Source of the DNA: Fervidibacillus halotolerans | Lineage (GTDB): Bacteria > Bacillota > Bacilli > Bacillales > Caldibacillaceae | Assembly: GCF_026547205.1 (NCBI RefSeq) | Contig: NZ_CP106877.1 | Location: 1-64,000 of the forward strand | Length of the DNA stretch: 64,000 bases | Reading direction: 5' to 3' | Part shown: piece after piece, positions 1-10,080 of the stretch | Layout of the letters: every line of letters begins with the position of its first letter | How positions within the stretch are numbered: position 1 is the first letter of the stretch | Position numbers and translations under genes: made by a program | The notes under the pieces: model-generated | Seen by the model: only the letters and a program-made list of their open reading frames with translations | What the model was told of the DNA's origin: nothing | Databases searched by the model: none

Positions 1-1
1 T

Positions 2-670
2 GAACCGGTGATCGTCTATTTACAACATACGGAAGAAGCGGCCCAGCTTCAGTTGAATTTTTTCCGTTTAACAGATCCACTTAAAATATATATGCAAATG
101 GCTTTCGTACTTTCCGTTATAATAACGGCTCCAGTCATCCTTTATCAAATTTGGGCTTTCGTAGCACCTGGATTATACGATCGGGAACGTAAAGTCACAT
201 TGACGTATATACCGATATCTGTCCTATTATTTTTCATTGGAATTGCATTTGCCTATTTTATCCTCTTTCCGTTTATTATCCGTTTTATGATCCATTTGGG
301 GGAATCACTACATGTTAATCAAGTGATTGGTGTTTATGAATATTTTCAGTTTTTATTCCATATCATCCTTCCGTTTGGGTTTTTATTTCAGTTACCAGTG
401 ATTATTTTATTTCTTACACGTCTTGGAATTGTATCACCGCATCGATTACGAAAAATACGAAAATACGCCTATTTTGTATTGCTCGTCATCGCGGCATTCA
501 TTACGCCACCGGATCTTTTGTCCCATATGATGGTGACATTACCCTTATTACTTTTATATGAATTAAGTCTTACCATTTCAAAGATTTCATATAAAAAGGT
601 GGAAAAGGAACGGGAGCGCTTTAGTGAAAGCGGAGAAGGTACGATCGATGGAGATTTCCCTACGCTTTAA
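2..670 (+). CDS. tatC: Sec-independent protein translocase TatC (5' part outside window)
   Basis: This is the integral-membrane receptor of the twin-arginine pathway, which moves folded proteins with RR signal peptides across the cytoplasmic membrane. The reading frame is open from base 2, so the start lies upstream of the window. The visible part holds the TatC signature around AFVAPGLYDRERK, an FF.IG.AFAYFILFPF membrane segment, an ITPPD loop and two further hydrophobic segments, ending in a charged tail. About 20-30 residues of the N-terminus are missing by comparison with the usual 240-250 residue length. The neighbours ydiK, ydiL and groESL are those of the B. subtilis tatCy locus, so this is probably TatCy rather than TatCd (inference from synteny). 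Confidence 0.95.
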   Translation, partial: EPVIVYLQHTEEAAQLQLNFFRLTDPLKIYMQMAFVLSVIITAPVILYQIWAFVAPGLYDRERKVTLTYIPISVLLFFIGIAFAYFILFPFIIRFMIHLGESLHVNQVIGVYEYFQFLFHIILPFGFLFQLPVIILFLTRLGIVSPHRLRKIRKYAYFVLLVIAAFITPPDLLSHMMVTLPLLLLYELSLTISKISYKKVEKERERFSESGEGTIDGDFPTL

Positions 671-734
671 ATGTATCGACAGGTATTTTGAAATATAAAT
701 TTTTCTATGAACATTGGAAATAATAATATAAAAG

Positions 735-775
735 AGAGATGTAAGTTTAACTTACATCTCTTTCTTCTTTTTTTG
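735..775. terminator. Bidirectional terminator between tatC and ydiK
   Basis: Twelve-base perfect arms (AGAGATGTAAGT at 735-746, ACTTACATCTCT at 750-761) surround a 3-base loop. T-rich DNA follows on the plus strand and also on the minus strand, so it can end both convergent transcripts. The ydiK stop codon lies inside the stem. Confidence 0.85.
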
Positions 776-949
776 TAAAAAATCCATATAAAAGATTTTG
801 ATCCCTGTCCCAATATCGATCCCGGCAAAAATAATTAAAAGATAAGCGAAAAATCCCCAGTCGTAAATCAATACTTGTTGAATAGCAAAAAAGGTAAATA
901 TGATTCCTAAAAGAATATAAATGATGCCAACGGAAATAGGTGATTTCAT
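752..949 (-). CDS. ydiK: Small membrane protein YdiK (DUF4305 family)
   Basis: A 65-residue protein with two hydrophobic segments (roughly residues 5-25 and 30-52) and a lysine-rich C-terminus (KKKKEM). Function is unknown. The call rests on its size, topology and position between tatC and a CPBP-family gene, as for B. subtilis ydiK. The start at 949 was chosen because a GGAGG lies 7 bases upstream; the same frame stays open upstream for 17 more codons but lacks a ribosome binding site. Orientation is opposite to tatC and the two genes converge on a shared terminator. Sequence similarity to YdiK was judged from memory, not aligned. Confidence 0.75.
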   Translation of the reverse strand: MKSPISVGIIYILLGIIFTFFAIQQVLIYDWGFFAYLLIIFAGIDIGTGIKIFYMDFLQKKKKEM

Positions 950-1025
950 GTTAAATCCTCCACAATCATAATGAATTGCTTGTAACTCGAAGTTGCTCAT
1001 GGATGAAACAAAAACGAATTTTTTC

Positions 1026-1688
1026 CTAATATGTTAATTGGACGATGATGACGAATGTATTCATTAACATATGAGTGGCAATGGGTACAATAATTCGTTG
1101 TGTTTTTACATAAAGGAAGGAGAAAACGAAACCCATTGCACTGTATAAAATAATATGCTCAATTTCCAGATGGGCGAGAGCAAAGAGAATCGAACTAACA
1201 AGGGCTGAAGTAAAAAAGTTGAATCGTTTATATAATGATCCAAATATAATTTTTCGAAAAACAATTTCTTCCAATATCGGCCCAATGAGGGAACTAGTAA
1301 TCATAACGACGGGTGCCATTTTAATGATGTTTACAATATATTCGGTATTTTCTGATCCGGTTTGAATACCCAATAATAATTCAATTTGGATGGCCAGGCT
1401 TTGGGCAAAAAGAGCTAAAAAAACACCAGACACAGTCCACAAAAGGGAAGGAAGGAGCGGTGCCGCTTTCCTATTTTTCAATCCCCATTCATTTCTTAAT
1501 TGATATAAGGTAATGAAAAGGGTGACGGAAAAACTGAGAACGATCCATATGGAAAAAGAAAGACTGACCAATTGATCCCCACTATAACCAATCTGTTTTA
1601 AAATCAATCTAGTCATTTGAAGACCTATTCCTAAAAGAAGTTGCATAGCAATATACGTGACCAATATTAGTTGATAATTTTTTTTCAA
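1026..1688 (-). CDS. ydiL: CPBP-family intramembrane metalloprotease YdiL
   Basis: A 220-residue polytopic membrane protein of the CPBP (Abi/CAAX prenyl protease-like) family. The family motifs are visible in order: EEIVFR (motif 1, the glutamates activate water), a FALAH motif with the metal-binding histidine, and a final HMLMN motif near the C-terminus. About seven hydrophobic segments can be counted. The start is TTG at 1688 with a TGAGGG ribosome binding site 6 bases upstream. The substrate is not known; some relatives protect against bacteriocins, but nothing here indicates that. Downstream is ydiK, upstream the divergent groE operon, as in B. subtilis. Confidence 0.9.
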   Translation of the reverse strand: MKKNYQLILVTYIAMQLLLGIGLQMTRLILKQIGYSGDQLVSLSFSIWIVLSFSVTLFITLYQLRNEWGLKNRKAAPLLPSLLWTVSGVFLALFAQSLAIQIELLLGIQTGSENTEYIVNIIKMAPVVMITSSLIGPILEEIVFRKIIFGSLYKRFNFFTSALVSSILFALAHLEIEHIILYSAMGFVFSFLYVKTQRIIVPIATHMLMNTFVIIVQLTY

Positions 1689-2015
1689 AATAATCCCTCA
1701 TTCTCAAATAAACTTTACAATAAAGTGTAAAACATTCATCCGAATACGTTGATATTCACTTAAAATTAGGGAAATGTCAATTATATGCAGGATGTTTATG
1801 TAAATTCATAGACTTGTCTTCTTTATATTATAAGTTGTTTTCTCTGCTTTCACAAAATATAGGAACAAGCCATAAATAGAGCTGTTGAAAAAGCAGCATG
1901 ATTTTTTCATCGAAAAGCATTTGAAGAAGAATCGAATTGAGTTGGATAAATATAACTATTTTCCCTGTATTTTGGAAAGGCTAGAATTAAATGTGAATTT
2001 TTTTAAACGGAACAC
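1689..2015. other. Intergenic region upstream of groE
   Basis: About 330 bases without a supported gene between the divergent ydiL and groE transcripts. A frame of about 50 codons is open on the plus strand near 1877-2027, but it has no ATG, no ribosome binding site and overlaps the groE -35 box. No other signal was recognised. Confidence 0.5.
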
Positions 2016-2044
2016 TTGCAAATGTTAAAGAGATTCATTATTAT
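2016..2044 (+). promoter_or_regulatory. SigA promoter of groESL
   Basis: TTGCAA at 2016-2021 and TATTAT at 2039-2044 are separated by exactly 17 bases. The expected transcription start, near 2051, lies just before the CIRCE operator. Confidence 0.85.
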
Positions 2045-2055
2045 ATTAAGTGGAA

Positions 2056-2082
2056 TTAGCACTCAAGAATAAAGAGTGCTAA
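2056..2082 (+). promoter_or_regulatory. CIRCE operator (HrcA binding site)
   Basis: TTAGCACTC (2056-2064), a 9-base spacer and GAGTGCTAA (2074-2082) match the CIRCE consensus with no mismatch. HrcA binds this inverted repeat and represses groESL; heat titrates HrcA away through GroEL. The site lies in the leader, a few bases after the predicted start of transcription. Confidence 0.98.
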
Positions 2083-2109
2083 CAATATTTACTGGGGAGG
2101 TCGTTAATC

Positions 2110-2394
2110 GTGTTTAAACCACTAGGTGATCGCGTTGTCATTGAACTTTTAGAAACGGAAGAAAAAACTGCAAGCGGCATTGTTTTGCCAGATACAGCTA
2201 AAGAAAAACCGCAAGAAGGAAAAGTTGTAGCCGTAGGAAACGGTCGAGTTCTCGATAGCGGTGAACGGGTACCAGTAGAAGTGAAAGTCGGCGATCGGAT
2301 TATCTTCTCAAAATACTCAGGAACAGAAGTCAAATACGAAGGTAAAGAATACTTAATTTTACGTGAAAGTGACATTTTGGCAGTCGTTGAATAA
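2110..2394 (+). CDS. groES: Co-chaperonin GroES (10 kDa)
   Basis: A 94-residue protein, the full usual length, that forms the heptameric lid of the GroEL folding chamber in the cytosol. It starts with [12 protein letters not shown], has the mobile loop region around [11 protein letters not shown], and ends in the conserved ESDILAVVE. The start is GTG at 2110, with GGGGAGG 9 bases upstream. It is the first gene of the CIRCE-controlled operon and precedes groEL by 79 bases. Confidence 0.98.
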   Translation: MFKPLGDRVVIELLETEEKTASGIVLPDTAKEKPQEGKVVAVGNGRVLDSGERVPVEVKVGDRIIFSKYSGTEVKYEGKEYLILRESDILAVVE

Positions 2395-2458
2395 GGAATG
2401 TCATATATATCATAACATAACGTGCGAATTTGGACATACATTAGAAAAAATGATGTAA

Positions 2459-4099
<1,641 letters not shown>

Positions 4100-4186
4100 T
4101 ATAGGCGAAAAAGCCGAGACCCTAAAAATCAATCCTTTTGTGGGTGGTAGATCTTATTTGCCATCTCACTTACGTAATATTAAAGT

Positions 4187-4235
4187 AAGCCTTGCATGAG
4201 TTGCCCAAACTTATGTAAGGCTTCTTTCTTTTTCA
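4187..4235 (+). terminator. Rho-independent terminator after groEL (copy 1)
   Basis: AAGCCTTGCATGAGTT and AACTTATGTAAGGCTT form a long hairpin with few mismatches, followed by CTTTCTTTTT. Its arms resemble those of the second hairpin at 4366-4412. Confidence 0.85.
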
Positions 4236-4365
4236 AATATGTAAACACAAGCAATTGAATAAAAACTTGACTTTGGCGGTTTTGAATTAAATCGATAAAT
4301 AGAAAATGATCGAATGAATGAATGATAGACATATGTGCATAATTCACTCTTCTGAAATATAAAAG

Positions 4366-4412
4366 AAGCTTTACATAAGTTAGTGAAACTTGTGTGGGGC
4401 TTTTTTCTTTTT
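4366..4412 (+). terminator. Second, similar terminator hairpin (copy 2)
   Basis: AAGCTTTACATAAGTT and AACTTGTGTGGGGCTT pair with some G-T pairs and are followed by TTTTTTCTTTTTT. It lies 179 bases after copy 1 and shares most arm bases with it. No gene lies between the two. Confidence 0.75.
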
Positions 4413-4463
4413 TCCTTTGTAATATTTTTTAATTGTTTTTGTTACTGTTGAAGGAGGTGAAAA

Positions 4464-4577
4464 CTAGAACAACTTAGAAATAATATTGCTCATTCACAAG
4501 AGGAGATTTTTAACGATAATCGGGAATTCTTTCATCTAGTTTTACAAATCGATCAGCGGGACGGGGGGACACATTAA
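4464..4577 (+). other. Possible Spo0E-like small ORF remnant
   Basis: A near-perfect ribosome binding site (AAGGAGGTGA, 4451-4460) is followed by 37 open codons beginning CTA GAA CAA CTT and ending at TAA 4575. The peptide has an LEQLR...VLQIDQ pattern that recalls the short helical hairpin proteins of the Spo0E family. There is no ATG, GTG or TTG in frame behind the binding site, so the gene is either broken or not real. The family resemblance is weak and judged by eye. Confidence 0.2.
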
Positions 4578-4666
4578 ATGTTTTGAACATTAATTTTTTT
4601 ATACACAAATCGTTTCTTTTGTTTTATAATATTTAGCAATACGAAATATATAAAGGGGGAATTTTT

Positions 4667-6469
4667 TTGACGAAAAGAAAAAAGCGATCAGAGGTGCCTG
4701 TGGAACAAACGTGGAAATTGGAAGATTTGTTCGAATCGAATGAAGCATGGGAGAAAGCATTAAAGGAGATTGAAGAACTGATTCCAACTGTTACGAAATA
4801 TAAAGGGAAATTACATGAAGGTGCAGAGACATTATTCAACTGTTTAGAAGCGGAAACATCACTGTCTGAAAAGGTAATTTTAGTCGCTACTTATGCAAAT
4901 TTGCGATTTTCAGAAGACGGGACAAATCCAGTAAATCAAGCGAATTCAGGAAAACTTGCCTCTGTATTAGCGAAACTGCAAGCAGAGCTGTCCTTTATAC
5001 AATCAGAAATTTTACGTTTACCGGAAGGCGTCGTAGAAAAATATTTAGAAGAACACGAAGGTTTGCAACAATATCGGATCGTTTTAGAAGATATATTGAA
5101 AGAAAAACCGTATACGTTAAGTCCGGAAACAGAGGAGGTTCTTGCCTCATTAAGTGAAGTACATCAAGCGCCGTATATGATATACCAACGGAGTAAATCA
5201 TCAGATATGGTATTCGATTCGTTTACAACATCGGATGGAAAGGAATACCCAAATTCCTTTGCATTGTTTGAAGATGAATATGAACAAACACCGAATACAG
5301 AAGTTCGTCGGAAAGCGTACGAATCTTTCGTCAAAACATTGAAGCAATATCAAAACACATATGCGAGTGTGTATGCGACGGAAGTGAAAAAGCAAGTCGT
5401 CCTTTCCCGGGTAAGGGGCTATGATTCGGTAACTCAAATGCTTTTACAGCCACAAAAAGTAACGGAGGAAATGTATCATAATCAGCTCGATGTGATTCAA
5501 AAGGAACTAGCTCCCCATATGCGTCGTTTCGCCCAACTAAAAAAAGAAGTACTCGGATTAGACAAAATGACCTTTGTCGATTTGAAAGCTCCACTGGATC
5601 CAGATTTCAATCCGAATACAACCTATGAACAAGTAAGTGAGACGATTATTAACGCATTAAGTGTCATGGGAGAAGAGTATACGGAGATTATTAAAAGGGC
5701 GTTGACGGAAAGATGGGTCGATTATGCGGACAATATTGGCAAATCGACAGGTGCATTTTGTTCGAGTCCATATGGAGCGCACCCCTATATTTTACTAACT
5801 TGGAAAAATTACATGCGTAGCGGTTTTGTACTTGCCCACGAACTTGGACATGCGGGACATTTTTATTTAGCGAATAAATATCAAAGAAGTTTTAATACCC
5901 GTCCATCTACGTATTTTGTGGAAGCACCGTCGACGATGAATGAAATGTTATTAGCCGATTATTTATTATCAAATACAAATGATCCGCGTATGAAACGATG
6001 GGTTATTTTACAACTTCTCGGAACGTATTACCATAATTTTGTTACCCATTTACTTGAAGGAGAATTCCAACGTCGCGTATACGCCTTAGCTGAAAAAGGT
6101 GTGCCATTGACTGCACGCGTATTAAACGAACAGAAAGGGGAAACGTTAAGAAACTTCTGGGGAGATACGGTCGAAATTGATGAGGGGGCAGAACTTACGT
6201 GGATGCGTCAACCTCATTACTACATGGGGCTATATCCGTACACATACTCGGCTGGCCTAACCGTTTCCACCCTCGTTTCTCAAAAAATAAAGGAAGAAGG
6301 ACAACCGGTCATTAATCGTTGGTTGGAAGTATTAAAAATGGGTGGAACGAAAACACCCCTTGAATTAATGAAACATGCAGGTGTAGATATGTCAACGCCT
6401 GAGCCGATTAAGAAAGCTGTGGCACACGTTGGTTCATTAGTCGATGAATTGGTCAATAGTTATAAATAA
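4667..6469 (+). CDS. pepF: Oligoendopeptidase F (M3 family zinc peptidase)
   Basis: A 600-residue cytoplasmic zinc metallopeptidase that cleaves short peptides. The HEXXH zinc site is HELGH at residues 391-395, followed by the third-ligand region ...FVEAPSTMNEML about 25 residues later; both fit the M3B PepF type. The length matches the roughly 600 residues of the family. The start is TTG at 4667 with AAGGGGG 6 bases upstream. The gene stands alone, with its own terminator at 6479. In B. subtilis pepF (yjbG) is at another locus, next to the mecA/yjb genes, so this copy breaks groE-guaA synteny. Confidence 0.93.
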   Translation: MTKRKKRSEVPVEQTWKLEDLFESNEAWEKALKEIEELIPTVTKYKGKLHEGAETLFNCLEAETSLSEKVILVATYANLRFSEDGTNPVNQANSGKLASVLAKLQAELSFIQSEILRLPEGVVEKYLEEHEGLQQYRIVLEDILKEKPYTLSPETEEVLASLSEVHQAPYMIYQRSKSSDMVFDSFTTSDGKEYPNSFALFEDEYEQTPNTEVRRKAYESFVKTLKQYQNTYASVYATEVKKQVVLSRVRGYDSVTQMLLQPQKVTEEMYHNQLDVIQKELAPHMRRFAQLKKEVLGLDKMTFVDLKAPLDPDFNPNTTYEQVSETIINALSVMGEEYTEIIKRALTERWVDYADNIGKSTGAFCSSPYGAHPYILLTWKNYMRSGFVLAHELGHAGHFYLANKYQRSFNTRPSTYFVEAPSTMNEMLLADYLLSNTNDPRMKRWVILQLLGTYYHNFVTHLLEGEFQRRVYALAEKGVPLTARVLNEQKGETLRNFWGDTVEIDEGAELTWMRQPHYYMGLYPYTYSAGLTVSTLVSQKIKEEGQPVINRWLEVLKMGGTKTPLELMKHAGVDMSTPEPIKKAVAHVGSLVDELVNSYK

Positions 6470-6478
6470 ATGAGCGTA

Positions 6479-6523
6479 GGGGCTTCTGAAAGATTTTATG
6501 AAATTTTTCAAGCCCCTTTTTTA
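6479..6523 (+). terminator. Terminator of pepF
   Basis: GGGGCTT (6479-6485) pairs with AAGCCCC (6510-6516), with extra pairing inside the loop (GAAA/TTT), followed by TTTTTT. Confidence 0.85.
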
Positions 6524-6571
6524 TGCATTGGAAAAATAGGGAGGCAGAACAAGGGAGGGGTTTAAGAAAAA

Positions 6572-6715
6572 TTACGCATTAATTGTTTTTATGATTTTCG
6601 CAGTATTTTCCCTTACAACTAAAGGGTCTGGAACATCCCTCGTAAAGATAGCACCAGTGGCGATGACCACATCATTTCCAATGTCACTGCTTGGAGTATA
6701 GAGTATAGGTTTCTC
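6572..6715 (-). pseudogene. C-terminal remnant of a hexapeptide-repeat acetyltransferase
   Basis: The minus strand has 48 open codons ending at TAA (6572-6574). They encode DIGNDVVIATGAIFTRDVP, then DPLVV and TAKIIK. This is the end of a left-handed beta-helix acyltransferase (the usual form is [31 protein letters not shown]). No start codon and no upstream portion of the domain remain; the frame is closed by a stop just upstream at 6716-6718. The typical GGNPAK is altered to RENTAK, as expected in a decaying gene. Family membership is by eye; which acceptor it used cannot be said. Confidence 0.6.
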
Positions 6716-6812
6716 TTATTGAAAAATAGGAAAGATTTCAGAATTTAAGCCTGTTTTTTTATGATTGCAACATAAATGGAGAGAAGGTTCCTCGATCCCA
6801 AAAAAATGGTAG

Positions 6813-7379
6813 CTATACCTTTAGCTGTCCCCGGAAACCTCTAGAAGCATAATAGGATTCCGCTCCATTATGATATATAAAAACCGTGTCATAGCGTCGG
6901 TCGCCAAAGAGGGCACCACCGAATTTTCGAATATTTTCGGGTGTTTTTATCCAACTCGATGTTTTCGTATCGAAACTGCCAAGTAATTGCAACCTTCGAT
7001 ATTGTTCTTCTGTTAAAATGTCAATTCCCATATTTTTCGCTAAATCGATTGCATTGTTGGATGGTGCGTGTTTTTTTCTTGCTTTTTGCGCCTCACCATC
7101 ATAACAAACACTTCTACGCCCCTTCGGACTTTCTGTTGAGCAATCAAAAAAAATATATTCATCCGTCTTTTGATTATAATCGATGACATCTGGTTCGCCA
7201 CCTGTTCTTTCCATCTCATAAAGCGACCATAGCTTTTCCAGATTATGTTCGAGTTTTGTCTGTACATTTTCCCATTTGCAACCTTTATGGCGATTCATAT
7301 TTCCCTCAAAACGGGTTCTCAATGTTGTAAGAATTGCATTTTGCTGCTCCAGTGTCAATTTCCTTTTTTCATTTTGCAT
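6813..7379 (-). CDS. DUF4256 domain protein
   Basis: A 188-residue soluble protein matching the DUF4256 family along its length: an N-terminal helical region with RFE.NM.RH.G..W, a central GGEPDVI...T.EYIF.DCS block and the C-terminal FGGALFGDRRYDTVFIYHNGAESYYASRGFRG split here only for description. No function is established. Start ATG 7379 has GGAGG 7 bases upstream. It has no operon partner: the acetyltransferase remnant lies downstream and a TPR gene upstream. Confidence 0.88.
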   Translation of the reverse strand: MQNEKRKLTLEQQNAILTTLRTRFEGNMNRHKGCKWENVQTKLEHNLEKLWSLYEMERTGGEPDVIDYNQKTDEYIFFDCSTESPKGRRSVCYDGEAQKARKKHAPSNNAIDLAKNMGIDILTEEQYRRLQLLGSFDTKTSSWIKTPENIRKFGGALFGDRRYDTVFIYHNGAESYYASRGFRGQLKV

Positions 7380-7592
7380 ATTGAATCCTCCATGGACAAA
7401 ATGTTTAATCGTGCTTTCAGATAGGTCATTCCTTTATTTCTTGCAAATCACTTTCTTCTTATTCAAGACAATGCAAATGTATGTATACGAGCCCCCCCAA
7501 TGGATCTAATTGTTCCTTGTTTGACATTTAAGACAGGTTGACTATCATTTAACGAATAAGACTTCAATACAAATCGCGCCAATTTTTATCAA

Positions 7593-8078
7593 TTACTTCC
7601 AAGTTTGGTCGAGTTTATCCATATAGAAGTGAATTGCGTTTTTATATTTTAATATTTCTTTGTCATTTGTCGTATCAATTAAGCAACTTAGCAAAAGTTC
7701 CATCGCCTTCTTATGTTCATTTAAATTATATAAGGTCATTGCATAAAACGTTTGCATCGCATGGTTTTCTGGAAATTGTTCCATCCCTTTTAAAAAGGTT
7801 CTTTTTGATTTTTCATATTCACCTAATGTTCGATATGTACTTCCTAATCCGATCAAAGCATTTTCCAGTTCCTTTTTAGGCAAACCCATTTGAATGGCTT
7901 TTTCGTATAATGGGGCTGCTTTGGATTCCTCTCCCAATAGGTCAAAACTTACTGCACATTGATAAAGAATAGAAGCGTGAGAAGGAAACTCCTTAACTAG
8001 ATTAATGAGAACTTCGTTTGATTCTTTATATTTTTCGTTTTTTCGTAAATCGATTGCTCTGTTTAGTCGCGTTTCCAT
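7593..8078 (-). CDS. Tetratricopeptide-repeat protein (TPR_5-like)
   Basis: A 161-residue soluble helical protein with about three to four TPR units: an N-terminal unit with NEKYKESNEVL, a second with ALLYQ-like helices and LYEKAIQMGLP, a third with LGSTYRTLGEYEKSKRTFLKG and a fourth with FYAMTLYNLNEHKKAMELLL. It resembles the short TPR_5 proteins of Bacillaceae; partner and role are unknown. Start ATG 8078 was chosen because AGGAGG lies 6 bases upstream, while the frame stays open for 18 more codons without a ribosome binding site. Confidence 0.8.
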   Translation of the reverse strand: METRLNRAIDLRKNEKYKESNEVLINLVKEFPSHASILYQCAVSFDLLGEESKAAPLYEKAIQMGLPKKELENALIGLGSTYRTLGEYEKSKRTFLKGMEQFPENHAMQTFYAMTLYNLNEHKKAMELLLSCLIDTTNDKEILKYKNAIHFYMDKLDQTWK

Positions 8079-8608
8079 TTTATTCCTCCTAAATGGTGAT
8101 GAATAAAAAGATTTGTTTCCTAACATTTCCACAAGCAGGAAGAAATAGATTCAGTAAAACAATGTTCATCAACTTGAATGGGAAAGATCTCTAAATAGAT
8201 TACTTGTTATTTCATATAAGACACAATACTTAATCAGTAAGAATGAACTGTTTAAAATTTAAGAAAGATTAATGGAGAATGTGGGAAAGGAAGAAACTTA
8301 TTGATATCATAAATAATTTCGAGGGGAAGTACTTATTTATTGTTGAAATAACTGCAGTACGATTCGGTGACGATTTTCGGATATTTTCCCCAATCCCACC
8401 CTCGCGAACGGAAAATCAATACCCGGTAGTAAGTTGTATTTTGTCAATTGTACGCTTGTTACAATACTGGGAATAAGTTGTAAAAGAGGAGTCGAACCTC
8501 TCTAGGGCCTACACCCCTTAGCCCCGCCACTGATCGATTGTAATAAACGGAATGAACGTTTTGGTATTCGCCTTCTCCAAGTTCGCTACCAACTGAAAAT
8601 ATCCGAAT
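8079..8608. other. Intergenic region with a tRNA T-arm-like hairpin
   Basis: About 530 bases without a supported gene. On the minus strand, within about 8479-8500, AGAGG TTCGACT CCTCT forms a perfect 5-bp stem with a 7-base loop of tRNA T-arm type. No matching acceptor, D or anticodon arm could be assembled around it, so it is not called as a tRNA. A 65-codon frame on the plus strand at 8279-8476 has no convincing ribosome binding site or known motif. Confidence 0.4.
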
Positions 8609-9070
8609 CTATTTTTCAAGTAAATCGGTCTGCCAATTCAGTTCTTGAATTTTCATATCTAACAATCGATATTTTTTCGATAATTCATCTACATGCTTTT
8701 GGTTTTCTTTTACATTGATCGTCGTTACGTATTTAATTTCCGATCTTGAATAACGGTCTTGTCTAAAATTTGCCTGTTCTAACAAATTGCTATAGATGCT
8801 TCTTTCTTGACCAATTAGATCCCTTTTGACTAAGACGTCTGCAAGGGATTCAGTTTCATTGAACGGTGTCAATAAATTCGTTTTATTAATTTTTTGTACA
8901 AGGTCTTGAAGTTGAGATAACAAATCCGTTAACTCTTTCATAAGTTCTTTCGGATTTTCGTACGGATCGTCTCCTTCTTGAACTTGTATATTTTGAAGCA
9001 ATCGACTTTTCAACTGTTCAATTCGCTTTTGATAATCAGCACGTAAAATTAAAGCCTCTGCCAATTTCAT
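8609..9070 (-). CDS. DIP1984/septicolysin-family protein (DUF6847)
   Basis: A 153-residue, strongly helical soluble protein with the family layout: MKLAEALILRAD at the start, an ENP.EL...L..L..L...INKTN block, TESLADVLVKRD and a C-terminal LDMKIQELNWQTDL. Members are annotated as DIP1984 family or septicolysin; the molecular function is not firmly known. Start ATG 9070 has GGAGGGG 6 bases upstream and matches the conserved MKLAEAL; the frame runs 5 codons further without support. It borders the broken ISL3 element. Confidence 0.8.
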   Translation of the reverse strand: MKLAEALILRADYQKRIEQLKSRLLQNIQVQEGDDPYENPKELMKELTDLLSQLQDLVQKINKTNLLTPFNETESLADVLVKRDLIGQERSIYSNLLEQANFRQDRYSRSEIKYVTTINVKENQKHVDELSKKYRLLDMKIQELNWQTDLLEK

Positions 9071-9177
9071 GGGAATCCCCTCCAAAAAATGATAATTAAT
9101 GTAAGCGACTCATGTACAATATTTGTAATTATAAAATAATCAATCTAGTAATCATGTTAGCTGCTGAAGAAGAGTCC

Positions 9178-10080
9178 TTAAGCAATTTGAACAAGATTAG
9201 TATTCCCTTTACATTCCAAAAATACACGAAGTCGAAATCGCTTTAGATTTCAATATCCGTAAGCCCTCCGTTTTATATTTTTGATTTTATGATTGGTTCC
9301 TTCTGTTCGAGCATTCGTGTATGGAGATAAGAAATATAGGAGTACGGGTGCTTCCCATTTTTCAAATGTGTTAGCCACTTTATGAAAAGATGGGTAAGGA
9401 CTATTCCTTGCTAATTGAATCCATTCTTCGAAAAGATCATGGGCATCATCGTAATCGGTCAACTTATAGAAATCCCGAAGTAGTTCCTTTAAATCGTATG
9501 AACAAGCAAGTTTTGGGTACTCTTCTAAGATTTCTTCCAAGCGTGCTTTCTGATAATCATGTAGTGATTCATATCCTTTCAATAGGAGGAACCTTGCTTT
9601 TTTTAGTTTTGAAAATCCTTTTCTCACTTTGTCTAAGGCTTGTGTGACTTTTTGAACAACATGGTATTTATCAATGACGATCGTCGCTAAAGGAAAGACG
9701 GATTGAATCGCTTTATGATAAGGCTCCCACATGTCCAAAACGATGGTTTGAACCGTTTGGGAGGAAAGGACATTCTGATTGAATAGTTGAATGGTGGAAT
9801 CACAATCTCGGTCTTTATGCATTCCGATAACACAACCTAATTTCGCTTCTGTCAAAACGGTTTCGTATCGATGACCTTTTCGTCCAGACACCTCATCTAA
9901 ACTTAAAGCCCGTTCATCCTGATCGAAAGCTTCATGCATTTGTTTTTGATGAAGGGTAGCTTTTTCTTGAGCGACTGAGTAGTAAATTCTCTCTAAGGTC
10001 GAATACGGAATCTTTTGTTTTAGACTTACATCTTGTATAGTTGTATCCTGACATAATTCAATCGTTGAAAAATCTTTGTT
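9178..10080 (-). pseudogene. ISL3-family transposase, truncated and with a nonsense codon
   Basis: The minus-strand frame encodes the DDE transposase of an ISL3-type insertion sequence: a helix-turn-helix stretch (TIQDVSLKQKIPYSTLERIYY), DEVSGRKGHRYETVL, LDMWEPYHKAI, IDKYHVVQKV and ARTEGTNHKIKNIKRRAYGY. After GY comes TGA (9250-9252); the same frame then continues NLKRFRLRVFLECKGN and ends at TAA (9178-9180), which is the expected C-terminus. So one CGA-to-TGA change interrupts it. The 5' end is lost: the frame closes at 10081-10083 before the N-terminal zinc-finger domain, so roughly a quarter of the protein is missing. No matching inverted repeats were found at both ends. The element is inactive. 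Confidence 0.9.

Noticed and set aside
1877..2027. Open frame of about 50 codons upstream of groES
   Set aside because: No ATG or ribosome binding site; it overlaps the groE -35 box and matches no family.
8279..8476. 65-codon plus-strand frame
   Set aside because: No convincing ribosome binding site and no domain; the surrounding DNA has no partner gene.
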